Assembly: GCA_016704305.1 (NCBI GenBank)
Contig: JADJAL010000017.1
Coordinates: forward strand, 69,878-133,877
Length of the DNA stretch: 64,000 bases
Direction: 5' to 3'
Source: Haliea sp.
GTDB lineage: Bacteria; Pseudomonadota; Gammaproteobacteria; Pseudomonadales; Halieaceae
Shown here: positions 29,564 to 39,085 of the stretch, piece by piece
Position numbering within the stretch: position 1 is the stretch's first letter
Layout: the number at the start of each line of letters is the position of its first letter
Made by a program: the position numbers and the translations under genes
Notes under the pieces: generated by a model
The model's database searches: none
What the model saw: only the letters and a program-made list of their open reading frames with translations
What the model was told of the DNA's origin: nothing

Positions 29564-31348
29564 CGCTGTCGTATTGGGACCCTGTTTGCCTTCGGCCGTC
29601 TAGTCATCCGCCCGGCGGGCCGGTTTGCGGCGGCGCCGGTCGTCGTCACAGATGCGCAGGCCAGCGCAGGAGGGCGCGACGGCTTTTCCGGTAATCCAAC
29701 TACCAATGGCGGCGCCAACTGCAGTGTCTGCCACGCACCCGATGGCGCAACGCAACCTGTTGTGATCATTGTCGGGCCAGATACGATCGATGCGGGGGCG
29801 ACGAAGGATTTATTCGTCGTGATTCTGGATGGCCCCGCGCAAACGGCGGGCATCAATATCTCTGTTCAGAATGGTGTCGGTGAGCTGCTGCCCTACGACG
29901 GCGACCTGCAGGCCTTGCAGGGCGAGCTCACGCACACCCTCCCGAAGGACTTCGCTGCAGGTGCGGTGGCATTCATCTTTCGCTATAAGGCCCCGAACTA
30001 CGATACCGAGGTGACGCTGCATGCGGCGGGCAATTCTACCAATGGCAACCTGGATCTGCTCGGCGATGGCATCGCCACCACGTCCTGGGATATCACAATC
30101 GAGAACGGATTCGAGGAGCCGCCGCCCCCGGAGCCACCGGCATTCGGTGAGCTGGCCGCAACCCTGTTTGCGCAAGGACTGGACAGGCCGGTTGCGCTCG
30201 AAAATGCCGGCGATGAGCGACTGTTCGCGGTGGAGCGCCCCGGCAAGATCCGCATTCTTGAAAGCGACGGTGCGCTGGTGCCCACGCCCTTCCTCGACAT
30301 CACGACGCAGGTCGACAGCACCGGCGGCGAGCAGGGGTTGCTCGGGCTCGCCTTCCATCCGGACTATGCGAACAACGGCTTCTTTTATGTGTACTACACC
30401 CGGGATCCCCCTGGCGCTGGACTGGACCGTTCGCGCGTGTCGCGCTTCACGCTGAGCAGCAACCCGGACGTCGCCGACACAGCCAGCGAGCTGGTGTTGC
30501 TGGAGTTCGAACAGCCCTTCGCCAACCACAACGGTGGCGATCTGCATTTCGGCCCTGACGGATACCTCCACATTGCCGTCGGCGATGGCGGTAGTGGCGG
30601 TGACCCCCAGGACAGAGCCCAGACCACGACTACGCTACTGGGAAAAATGTTGCGCGTGGACGTTGATACCCCCGCTATGCCAGGCACGGGGCCGGACTGC
30701 AACATTTCAGGTGCCGCGCACTACAGCATCCCCCCAAGCAACGCTTACAACGACGGCGCGGGCGGCGCCGGCTGCGATGAGATTTTCGTGCTCGGCGTGC
30801 GCAATCCCTGGCGCTTTACATTCGACAGTGAAACGGGCGCGATGTGGATCGCCGATGTCGGCCAGAATGCGTTCGAAGAAATTAACTACCTGCCGCCAGG
30901 CAACAGCGGCGGCATCAATCTCGGCTGGCGCTGCTTCGAGGGAACAGAGGTGTACAACCCTGCCGGGTGTAACCGGGTTTACCTGCCGCCGGTGTACACC
31001 TATTCGCATGCGACCTCGGGGTGCTCAGTCACCGGTGGCCGCGTCTATCGCGGCGAGCGGTCGCCGCACCTGCGCGGGCAGTACTTCTTCACGGATGTCT
31101 GCCAGTCAAGTATCCGGGCACTGAGCGGCCCGCCCGGCAATCTCTCGCACCGCATCGTCCTGCCGGTGGGCGAAGTGTCCTCGATTTCCACGTTTGGCGA
31201 GGACGTCGACGGTGAGCTGTATGCGGCCTCGCTGTCGGGTAGAATCTACCGCCTGGCCTCCGTCCTCCCACCCCGGGTGTTGATCGACTGGCCAGCACCG
31301 GGTGGAGAAGGCCGTGCACGACAACGCTGGGCAAAGAGTTCGAATTGA
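29564..31348 (+). CDS. Secreted heme/PQQ sugar dehydrogenase-like protein with anchor-V domain (start lost)
   Basis: The frame opens after a TAA at 29561 but contains no ATG, GTG or TTG until 29762. A heme c motif CSVCH (29720-29734) and the GRDGFSGNP leader of the choice-of-anchor V domain lie before that, so the real start and signal peptide are probably lost by an upstream frame error. The anchor-V domain (GELTHTLPKDF, AAGNSTNG) is followed by a PQQ-type soluble glucose/aldose dehydrogenase propeller: FANHNGGDLHFGPDG with the catalytic His, GVRNPWRFTF and GGINLGWRCFEG. Predicted role: periplasmic or surface oxidation of sugars, with electrons passed to the heme. The end overlaps the next gene. 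Confidence 0.8.
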   Translation, partial: RCRIGTLFAFGRLVIRPAGRFAAAPVVVTDAQASAGGRDGFSGNPTTNGGANCSVCHAPDGATQPVVIIVGPDTIDAGATKDLFVVILDGPAQTAGINISVQNGVGELLPYDGDLQALQGELTHTLPKDFAAGAVAFIFRYKAPNYDTEVTLHAAGNSTNGNLDLLGDGIATTSWDITIENGFEEPPPPEPPAFGELAATLFAQGLDRPVALENAGDERLFAVERPGKIRILESDGALVPTPFLDITTQVDSTGGEQGLLGLAFHPDYANNGFFYVYYTRDPPGAGLDRSRVSRFTLSSNPDVADTASELVLLEFEQPFANHNGGDLHFGPDGYLHIAVGDGGSGGDPQDRAQTTTTLLGKMLRVDVDTPAMPGTGPDCNISGAAHYSIPPSNAYNDGAGGAGCDEIFVLGVRNPWRFTFDSETGAMWIADVGQNAFEEINYLPPGNSGGINLGWRCFEGTEVYNPAGCNRVYLPPVYTYSHATSGCSVTGGRVYRGERSPHLRGQYFFTDVCQSSIRALSGPPGNLSHRIVLPVGEVSSISTFGEDVDGELYAASLSGRIYRLASVLPPRVLIDWPAPGGEGRARQRWAKSSN

Positions 31349-32659
31349 AGGAACAGTGGCACCGGGGTTTGAGTCAGTAAGACAACTCTATGAACACAAT
31401 ATGCGGACGCTGGCGGAAGAGAGCACCCAGCTGTGCGTCTACCATGCCGGTGAAAAGGTTGTGGATTTGTGGGCGACTGTCACTGATCAAACCGACTTTT
31501 CGCCCGACTCGCTCGTGAATATATTCAGCAGCGGAAAAAGCTTTGAGGCCATCGCCATAGCATCGCTCGTCGACAAGGGCTTGATACAGTACAACGCGCG
31601 CGTAGCCGAGTACTGGCCCGAGTTCGCGGCGAATGGCAAAGGCGAGCTCACTGTCGCGGAACTCATGCGGCATGAGGCGGGGCTGCCGGCGTTTAATCGC
31701 TCCATTGATACGCAAGCCCTGCTCACCGCGAACATCAAGCAGAACAGCGTTGGCCAGCTGATTGAAGGTCACGCGCAAACCTTCCGCAAAGGCGAGGGCA
31801 TGCGCAGGGAATACCATGCCGTCACCCGAGGCTGGATAGTGAACGAACTGTTTCGCCGTGTAGATCCGGCGGGGCGCACGATCGGTGAATTCCTGCGTGA
31901 AGACATCAGCCAGCCGCTGGAAGTCGATGCGATTGTCGGCGTCAGGAAGAAGAGCTGCCGCGCGTAAAAAAAGTAACGCCGCTGGGATTCTGGTTCCAGC
32001 TTCGCGAGAGCCTGAAACCCCGATTCCTCAAGCGGCGCATGGAGCGCAATATTTTCCAGCTCCTCGCCATGCTGCTGCGGCTGATTCCCGCGATTCGCAA
32101 TGCCTCGGTCGGGCGCGCCCCGGCTCCCTTTCGCGGGATGAAACGCATCGGGTTTTTCAATGAACCCGCCGTTGCGATGGGTGAAACACCCTCCGCAAAC
32201 ACCCACTCCAATGCGAGGAGCCTCGCAAAAATCGCGGCCGTGATGGCGGCCGGGGGCAAGTGGGCGGGGGGAGAGTATCTTGGCGACGCCGCGTGGAACG
32301 CCATGCATGCCGCGCCGCTGCGCGCAGACATGGGGTTTGTCACTACCGCCTTCACGCAGGGTGGCGTTGCGCGGTTCGCCGCGGTTGACAGCCACGGCAC
32401 GCACAGCGAGAAAGCACTCAACACCGGCAGGGAGGGATTCTACGGCTGGCTGGGACTCGGTGGATCCATCTTCCAGTGGCATCCACAACTGCAGATCGGT
32501 TTCGGCTACGTGCCCACCTCACTCAATGTACTGGACCTGGTGAATGAGAGAGGGAAGTCTTACCAGGCCGAGGTGCTGAGGTGCGTAGCGAAGTTGAATT
32601 CGGTGAACTTCGGGTCTGCCGCTGAGCCAGGCGTGCGTGGCGTCGCTGGCCTAAATTAA
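31302..32659 (+). CDS. Beta-lactamase-related serine hydrolase (frameshifted in this sequence)
   Basis: This is a class C beta-lactamase/esterase-fold protein. The SxxK nucleophile motif is SSGK within VNIFSSGKSF, and REYHAVTRGW supplies the Tyr motif. The frame ends early at 31967. One missing base at about 31943 returns the natural continuation QEEELPRVKKVTPLGFWF, then GRAPAPF, AKIAAVMAAGG and the late GGSIFQWHPQLQIGFGYVP, ending at 32659. The joined length is about 450 residues. No signal peptide is evident, so a cytoplasmic esterase role is likelier than antibiotic resistance. It starts at a GTG inside the end of the preceding gene. Confidence 0.82.
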
Positions 32660-32685
32660 GGGACAGACCACGTTTATGCATGAAT
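32660..32685. repeat. Half REP-like sequence after the serine hydrolase
   Basis: The segment AAGGGACAGACCACGTTT beginning just after the stop at 32659 resembles one arm of the GGGACAGACCACGTTT palindromes seen between genes in many gammaproteobacteria. The partner arm is not present, so this is a remnant at best. Confidence 0.3.
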
Positions 32686-32753
32686 TCAGCGACCGTTGCT
32701 TCACGCCTCCCGGGAAGTGATTTCGGTTCCGGGACGTACCGCATTCAAAAGCC

Positions 32754-33542
32754 TCAGCAGTTAAGCATCCATCGTCCCAAACCACCCAGGTAGTCTGCTA
32801 TGGGTGTTCCCGGCTCAATATCCGCAGCGCCCCGCCGGATTTCACAGATTCCCTTGCCGACACGAATATCCGTGATCCATTCGGCGTTGTGCGCCGAGGC
32901 TATCAAGAGCTGACAGATCAGAAAACTCATCGGCATCTCGTAGTCAGCGTTGCCCACGCTGGTCTGCTTCTGGGCCTGAAACTTTTCGGGGAAGGAAGCA
33001 ATTTCGGCAGCAATGCGGGCGTCCATCAGGTGCTCGCTCGACCAGTCCTCAATAACGTAAAGCCCGCCACGTCGCAATCGTGGGAATAACAACTCGAATG
33101 TGGTTGTCGTCGGATTCAGTAAGTGACTGGCATCGTCCACGACGATATCCAGAGTTTCACCACCGAACATGTCATCAACCAGGCGAGGCACTTCAACCGT
33201 ATCCGCCTGGTCGACTCCCCAGCAGACATTGACGCAATTATCCTTGTCATGCTCCGCCAGAAAGTTCATGAGCTTTGGCACAGGCTCACTCGACAATTCA
33301 ATGGCCAACAGTCGTTGGGGCTTAAAGAGCTTTAAAAAAAAGGATGTGCCGCCACCCTGATCGACACCCACCTCCACCATCCTGCACCCCTGAAGTTCTG
33401 GCGCCAGAGCCCGGTACCGCTGCACGAACCTGGGTGTTTTTCTCAAGCAGACCCACCCCGGATTCGTTGCATTCCTCACCAACGGTCGTAGCTCGAAAGT
33501 TACGCCATCAACAACCTCAGTGTTTATTGCAGTTTTTCTCAT
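32754..33542 (-). CDS. CmcI/MycE-like SAM-dependent methyltransferase
   Basis: The protein has 262 residues. A class I methyltransferase core is seen as MVEVGVDQGGGTSFF (motif I, about 55-70), LLAIELSSE (motif II) and DIVVDDASHL, the acidic metal-binding stretch seen in cephalosporin-hydroxylase-like (CmcI) and sugar O-methyltransferases such as MycE. GGLYVIEDW follows. These relatives methylate sugar hydroxyls in a Mg-dependent way; that role here is inferred. It lies at the edge of a lower-GC segment with two other modification genes, all unlike the surrounding housekeeping genes. Confidence 0.75.
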   Translation of the reverse strand: MRKTAINTEVVDGVTFELRPLVRNATNPGWVCLRKTPRFVQRYRALAPELQGCRMVEVGVDQGGGTSFFLKLFKPQRLLAIELSSEPVPKLMNFLAEHDKDNCVNVCWGVDQADTVEVPRLVDDMFGGETLDIVVDDASHLLNPTTTTFELLFPRLRRGGLYVIEDWSSEHLMDARIAAEIASFPEKFQAQKQTSVGNADYEMPMSFLICQLLIASAHNAEWITDIRVGKGICEIRRGAADIEPGTPIADYLGGLGRWMLNC

Positions 33543-34047
33543 CGTTGTTATTCCTCGCTTTTATGCGCGACCGTGCGAAGGCGCGCACCGGTTGCTGCGT
33601 TTTAGGGTTGTCACAATAGGCATTCGGATATTACGTGGATTCTACTGGCCGGGCGCTTCCCTGTCGGCCATTTTCCGTTGCTGTCCGCTTATAATTGACA
33701 CCCAATTGCTACTTCCTATACGTGCACGGATTGCCCCTTTGACCTCATTGCTATCCCCAAGACAGTAGGGCTATGCTCAAAGCCTGATAAAAGTCGACAC
33801 AAGGTGACCAACAGCCGGGAGTACATCCAATGCCGACATGCCCATGGCAGGGACTGACCGAAAATCCCCGATGAGTTATAGTTTTACGCAGAGTACCTAG
33901 CCCGGAGTCTCCGGGTGAATCGTTCAGCAGCCTGCCAGGGTGACCTTGACGTGCTAGTGCCGGAATCAATACTAAAAAAAGTTTCCACCGATGAAATGTA
34001 ATATCCTATTCAAGTACATTTACTGCGGGCATATTTAGGGACGAAGA
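33543..34047. other. Intergenic region before the oxygenase
   Basis: This is about 505 bases between divergent genes. Its base composition falls from GC-rich to AT-rich across 33950-34047 (runs such as ACTAAAAAAAG and GTAATATCC). I find no supported gene or structured RNA. It probably marks a boundary of a transferred segment and contains promoters for both sides. Confidence 0.4.
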
Positions 34048-34881
34048 ATGTTTGAGTATTTGAATTATGGGAACGTTGAAGCTAGCCAGAAGGAACTAAG
34101 CCAGGCATTTCATTCGGCAGGCCCTTTCGAGCACATCGTAGTTAAGGACCTGATCCACCTGGACAAGCTGGAAGAGGTCATGCAATCTTTTCCAGACAAG
34201 GATTGGCCTTTCTGGAAGAGTTACTCGGGAGATCATGCAAAACACTCTAAGGTATGTGAAGCAGTAACAAAATTACCCCTCGAAGTCTGTCACCTCCTAT
34301 ACGAGCTAAACTCTGGCCCTTTTCTGAAAATACTGCAGAACATTACCGGTATCGAAAACTTGCTACCAGATCCGCATTTTAGGGGGGCCGGCATGCATAT
34401 GACTTTGCCCGGCGGGACCCTGACACCACACATAGACCACCATGTGTACCCCGAACACCCCAGGTATCGACAGGTGAACCTGATCATTTACCTTACAAAG
34501 GACTGGTCTCCACAAAACCAGGGGTACTTCGAGTTGTGGGACAGCAGCTGTAAAGAAATCAAAAAGGAGGTGACACCCACTTTTGGAAATTGTTTGATCT
34601 TCAGGACAAGCGATAGCTCCATGCACGGCTTCTCCAAACCTGTGAAAGTCCTTAACAGATGCTCTATATCAGTTTTTTACTATACGGCGACACCAGACCC
34701 GCACCATTACGGCGGAAACTCTGCTACATTCTGGCAGCCCCAGACAATCAAGGCCGAAGGTTGGGGCGACTCGTTGCGCTTGCGGCTACAGAACGCCATG
34801 TGGAGTTTTGCAAGAACGTTTGGAAAGCTGTCGTGGCACTGTCAGCGCAGGGCCATGAACCTGGAAAGGGAGCCCCGTTGA
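34048..34881 (+). CDS. 2-oxoglutarate/Fe(II)-dependent oxygenase (prolyl-4-hydroxylase-like)
   Basis: The protein has 277 residues. The double-stranded beta-helix iron site is visible: His128 and Asp130 in TPHIDHHVYP, distal His193 in SSMHGFSKP, and Arg204 in NRCSISVFYY for 2-oxoglutarate. Residues 1-110 are the usual helical lead-in, and DWSPQNQGYFELWD fits the P4Hc-type jelly roll. Such enzymes hydroxylate proteins, sugars or small molecules; the substrate here is unknown. Base composition and codon use are more AT-rich than in flanking genes, pointing to transfer together with the next gene. Confidence 0.83.
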   Translation: MFEYLNYGNVEASQKELSQAFHSAGPFEHIVVKDLIHLDKLEEVMQSFPDKDWPFWKSYSGDHAKHSKVCEAVTKLPLEVCHLLYELNSGPFLKILQNITGIENLLPDPHFRGAGMHMTLPGGTLTPHIDHHVYPEHPRYRQVNLIIYLTKDWSPQNQGYFELWDSSCKEIKKEVTPTFGNCLIFRTSDSSMHGFSKPVKVLNRCSISVFYYTATPDPHHYGGNSATFWQPQTIKAEGWGDSLRLRLQNAMWSFARTFGKLSWHCQRRAMNLEREPR

Positions 34882-34995
34882 CCGAAAACAGCCTTTCGCC
34901 GGGCGCAACTGATCAGGCAGCGATCGGATCAGTGCAATAAACACGCTCCAGGTGTTCTCCCTCAAATACGTTTCTTCTCAACGGAATTACCGCTC

Positions 34996-35805
34996 ATGGA
35001 ATATCCGAGTATTCAAATCCTCGAAAAGCAGTTTGACGACCAACCTTTCAGATACCCGCTTTTTAATCATATGTTAAAACTATTTTTCCAGGACCGTAGA
35101 GAACATTATGCCTGGGGAGCTATTTGCGCCACGGATCTGGCGTACCAGCTTTCGCTCGATCGAATATCTTTTGCTGAATTCGGCGTCGCCTCAGGGAATG
35201 GTCTCATCGAGCTGGAAAAGATCGCGCTCGTTTTAGAAGCGATATATGGCATACAAATCGATGTTCACGGATTTGACATGGGTGTGGGTTTGCCTGAAAT
35301 TGCAGGGTATCGGGATCTTCCGAATTTGTGGTCCAAAGGATATTTCCCGATGGACGAACAAAAGCTCAGAAGCCAATTGAAAAAGGCAGAATTGCATCTG
35401 GGAAATGTTTCGGACACGATTCCAGTATTCCTGGATTCCTCTCCTTCCCCCGTTGCTTTCGTTGCGCATGATCTCGATCTTTATAGCTCAACCATAAATG
35501 CATTCAAATTGTTTGAGGATAAGGAAGACTACTTGCTGCCCAGGGTTCATATCTACTTTGATGACATAATCGGTTTTACCTACTCGAAGTTCAACGGAGA
35601 GAGACTAGCCATTGAAGAATTCAACGCCCGGAATGAAAAACGCAAGATTGACCAAATTTACCGACTGAGTTTCTTTCTCGGCAAGAGAACATTCTGGGAT
35701 GAGTCTATCTATCTACTCCACATATTCGATCATGCTCTTTACGCTAAAAACGATGGCCTGCTGCAAATATCAGTAATACAAAACAATAATTGCCCTCTTG
35801 ATTAA
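34996..35805 (+). CDS. TylF-like methyltransferase-related protein
   Basis: The protein has 269 residues. AEFGVASGNGLIELEKI resembles SAM motif I, DVHGFDMGVGLPE a motif II with the acidic residue, AHDLDLYSST and VHIYFDDIIGF the two acidic segments of TylF/MycF-like enzymes that bind Mg. I take it as a predicted O-methyltransferase, though sequence identity to known members must be low. The gene is the most AT-rich of the window. With the oxygenase 114 bases upstream it may modify a sugar, lipid or secondary product. Confidence 0.6.
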   Translation: MEYPSIQILEKQFDDQPFRYPLFNHMLKLFFQDRREHYAWGAICATDLAYQLSLDRISFAEFGVASGNGLIELEKIALVLEAIYGIQIDVHGFDMGVGLPEIAGYRDLPNLWSKGYFPMDEQKLRSQLKKAELHLGNVSDTIPVFLDSSPSPVAFVAHDLDLYSSTINAFKLFEDKEDYLLPRVHIYFDDIIGFTYSKFNGERLAIEEFNARNEKRKIDQIYRLSFFLGKRTFWDESIYLLHIFDHALYAKNDGLLQISVIQNNNCPLD

Positions 35806-35986
35806 CCGGGTCCTTTTTTCACTCGCGTGAGGTCCTGGCAGTTGGCCCGCATCCGCTGGCCGCGCTCTCGATGCTGCATACCTATGCTGCCTGCCCAGGC
35901 CGCATGAATCGGTCACCCGCAAACCTTGCAGCGAAGATAGTTGTTGCGAGGACGGAAAGCCTCCTGCTTGAGCGCAGGGGCGTTGA

Positions 35987-37675
35987 TTACTGTTCCTGAG
36001 GCAGGCGCAGGACAAACAGCGCATTGCCCGCCCCGGCCTGGTAGCGGCCGTCGACGCCCTGGAAGGTGCTGTAGCCGGAGTTGATCAACAGGCCGTCGCC
36101 GGCCACGACAACACCTACGGAATCGATCGTGCCGCCATTGCCGGTTTCGCCATTGATATCGCTGAAGGCCACAGCCGTGTCCAGCGACCATTTCTCGCTG
36201 CCATCGTGCGTGGCGAATGCCCTGACCACGCCGTCCAGCGAGCCGGCAAACAGCAGGTCATTGCTGACCGACAACGATGCCGAGTACAGGGAGGGTGTCG
36301 TCAATCCTTCAAAGGTGTGGGTGGGATGAATCTCCCATTCAATCGCGCCGCTTTGGAGATTGAGCGCATAGATGCCCGGCTTTGCGCCGGCAATTAAATC
36401 CGCCACGCCGCCGGTAGCCTTGTCGATGTTGAAGTCTGTCGCCGCCACGTAAACGCGCCGGGCATCCACCGCCATGCCCCAGTGAATCCCGCCCAGCGTC
36501 GAGCCCTTGCTCACTTTATTGGACCAGTTGAGTGCGCCTGTGTCCGCCCGCAGCGAATACACCACGCCGCCCTTGTCGCCGGCAATCAGCGTGTTGCCAT
36601 CCTCAAGCAGTATCGGGGCGGCGCCGAAATCGAAATCGTGCCCTGGCGGTGTCGGGCAGCGCATGGACGACGGAATCTCGCAATTGCCGTTCCAGGTGTC
36701 GTTTTGCCGCGCCTGGAACACCCAGTTCACCGCGCCGCTGTCCATGTCCAGCGAGATGATGGCGTCAGACGTCGCGGTCGCCGGCTCCGTGTAGTTCTGG
36801 CCGGTGCCGATGTAGAGCGCGTTGCGTCGTATATCCAGCGCGGGCGTGGTCCACACTGGCGCACCGTTGGGGCCGATGCGCGCACCGGGCATGACGGTTT
36901 CGTCGGCATTTCCAGTGGTATGGAATTGCCAGAGCATGGCGCCGCTCAGTGCATCCAGCGCGACCATCATGCCGTGGCTCGTGCAACACGCGCCGGGATA
37001 CACCAGCGTGGCCAGCACTTCCTTGCTGGAGACCGGCACGAACAGCTTGCCCGCGTAGTGCTGCATGCCGCCCGTGACAAAGTGGAAGTGGGGAACCGTA
37101 CCGACAAACGTCTGCCACAGCGGCTCACCGCTGGCGGCGTCCACCGCGTAGACGTAGCCATTGAAATCGGCAGCATAGACCACGGCAGGCGATGCGTCGC
37201 TGGCAGGCACGAACAGTATCGACGCAGAGCGAAAATTACTGCCCGCTTGCGGCGTGGTGAACGTCCAGTAGCGACAGCCGGACAGTCGATTGATAGCGAG
37301 CAACTGCTTCCCGGAGGTCATGAATATCACTTGCGCGGTGACCGCGGGAGCCCCGCGCTTTTCCCTGGCGGAGGCCGGCGCATAGTGGAAATTCACCGCC
37401 AGGGTATCCACGTTGCTGGCGTCTATCAGCGAGGTCTGGTTGCGCGTATTGGCGTGATTGAATCCAAAACCATTCACGATCACCGGTGCCTGCACATCCA
37501 CCGTGTCATTGCACGTCCCGCCTCTCGGCTGTGGCTCCGAGGTGTAAGACAAAAACGCCAGCGCCGGGTCGTCGCGGTTGTCGGTGCTGCCCTCCAGAAT
37601 GTGATCACTGCCGTCGCTGCACGCGGCCAGAAGCGGCACGATGAGGGTAAGTAGCAGGAATAGTTTGGCGCGCAT
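35987..37675 (-). CDS. PQQ-type quinoprotein dehydrogenase lipoprotein (PVA-dehydrogenase-like)
   Basis: The protein has 562 residues with lipobox LLAAC (Cys19). The rest is an eight-bladed PQQ-type propeller with repeated (A/V)DxxSGxxxW elements. A vicinal Cys pair in YPGACCTSHG is the PQQ-stacking disulfide of quinoprotein alcohol dehydrogenases. FDFGAAPILLEDG and a GGIHWGMAVD segment match the polyvinyl-alcohol dehydrogenase group. No heme motif is present, so electrons must pass to another carrier. It is divergent from the esterase lipoprotein, which resembles oxidised PVA hydrolase. The link to PVA or another polyol is inference. Confidence 0.82.
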   Translation of the reverse strand: MRAKLFLLLTLIVPLLAACSDGSDHILEGSTDNRDDPALAFLSYTSEPQPRGGTCNDTVDVQAPVIVNGFGFNHANTRNQTSLIDASNVDTLAVNFHYAPASAREKRGAPAVTAQVIFMTSGKQLLAINRLSGCRYWTFTTPQAGSNFRSASILFVPASDASPAVVYAADFNGYVYAVDAASGEPLWQTFVGTVPHFHFVTGGMQHYAGKLFVPVSSKEVLATLVYPGACCTSHGMMVALDALSGAMLWQFHTTGNADETVMPGARIGPNGAPVWTTPALDIRRNALYIGTGQNYTEPATATSDAIISLDMDSGAVNWVFQARQNDTWNGNCEIPSSMRCPTPPGHDFDFGAAPILLEDGNTLIAGDKGGVVYSLRADTGALNWSNKVSKGSTLGGIHWGMAVDARRVYVAATDFNIDKATGGVADLIAGAKPGIYALNLQSGAIEWEIHPTHTFEGLTTPSLYSASLSVSNDLLFAGSLDGVVRAFATHDGSEKWSLDTAVAFSDINGETGNGGTIDSVGVVVAGDGLLINSGYSTFQGVDGRYQAGAGNALFVLRLPQEQ

Positions 37676-38019
<344 letters not shown>

Positions 38020-39039
38020 ATGGCAATTTTTTGTGTCAGAAGCGTTAAAGGCATTATCACGCGCTGCTCATGGACGTTTAGCGTGGCAAGTGTTTGCGCA
38101 CTGCTCGCTACCGGCTGCGACAGTAGTTCCCCGTCCGCGTCGCGCGAGCTTGTTACGACACGCTGTATCACCGACGTCTCCGCATCCGACCGACATGCGT
38201 TCGAATGCGATGGTGTCGCGTTCAAGGTACTGTTGACACAGGAGTGTATTGACCGGGCCTGCGGCCTGATTTTCGATGTACACGGCTGGCTCAGTGATCC
38301 GGACACGCAAGAGGCGAGATCCGGCCTTTCGCGGCTGGCACAGCAGCGTGGCGGGTACATTGTTGTGCAACCGGGTGAGCAGAGTGAGCCCAGTAGTTGG
38401 AAGGCCGATATCCACTACGACATCGTGTTTGATTTCATGCAGCAGGCCATGGAGGCTTTTGTGGTGGATAAAAAGCGGGTGCACTTCACCGGCTTCTCCC
38501 AGGGCGGTTTGATGACGTGGAAATTCATCTGTGACCACGCGGATATCATCGCCAGCGCCGTGCCCATCGCTGCACCGGAACTCAATTGCTTCCTGAATGG
38601 GAGCGGGCCGTCGAGGCAGGTGCCTATTTTCTACATCAGCGGCACCGAAGATATACTGGCGCGCTATTATCATCGTGACAACCCCGTATCCGTGGTCGAT
38701 TCACTGGTGCGCGTTATGTACGATTACGGCATGTCCAGCGTGGATAGCGATGCCTACACGTACTCTGGCACAGGCGACATCGAGGTCGATGAAACGGGGC
38801 GAATCGATGTCGCTGTCGATGGCACAGGATTTGAAATCGTGGGTGGCAGCCAGCAGAACAGTTATCTCTGGACCCGCTACACCAGCGCCGCTGGCATCCC
38901 TTTTGAACATTTGCGCCACGCCAACGGGCATGTCTATCCCGATAATCCCGACAGCGAGGTGTTTCCCGAGGACCCCGCCGTGTGGTTTTCCGTGGGCGAG
39001 GCGATCCTGCAGTTTTTTGTCGATAACCCCAAACAGTGA
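38020..39039 (+). CDS. Alpha/beta-hydrolase lipoprotein resembling oxidised PVA hydrolase
   Basis: This secreted esterase-fold lipoprotein has 339 residues with lipobox LLATGC (Cys33). The catalytic triad is visible as Ser160 in GFSQGG, Asp211 in SGTEDILAR and His304 in HANGHVYP. LIFDVHGW provides the oxyanion strand, and several paired cysteines (CITD, FECDG, ECIDRACG, APELNC) suggest disulfides. This arrangement matches the LpqC/PHB-depolymerase-like group and in particular the oxidised polyvinyl-alcohol hydrolases that cut beta-diketones. Its divergent partner is a PVADH-like quinoprotein. The ATG at 38020 puts the signal peptide in register. Confidence 0.78.
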   Translation: MAIFCVRSVKGIITRCSWTFSVASVCALLATGCDSSSPSASRELVTTRCITDVSASDRHAFECDGVAFKVLLTQECIDRACGLIFDVHGWLSDPDTQEARSGLSRLAQQRGGYIVVQPGEQSEPSSWKADIHYDIVFDFMQQAMEAFVVDKKRVHFTGFSQGGLMTWKFICDHADIIASAVPIAAPELNCFLNGSGPSRQVPIFYISGTEDILARYYHRDNPVSVVDSLVRVMYDYGMSSVDSDAYTYSGTGDIEVDETGRIDVAVDGTGFEIVGGSQQNSYLWTRYTSAAGIPFEHLRHANGHVYPDNPDSEVFPEDPAVWFSVGEAILQFFVDNPKQ

Positions 39040-39085
39040 TGTGCTGTACAGTGTCAGATGCAATTGGAACGAGGAGGCGTACACC

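Noticed and set aside
29762..29764. GTG at 29762 as start of the sugar dehydrogenase
   Set aside because: Conserved domain sequence with a heme motif lies upstream in the same frame, so this is internal.
38597..39085. Long upstream extension of the DUF533 gene
   Set aside because: It overlaps the esterase gene in another frame; a GTG with a strong GAGGAGG site at 39086 gives the family N-terminus.
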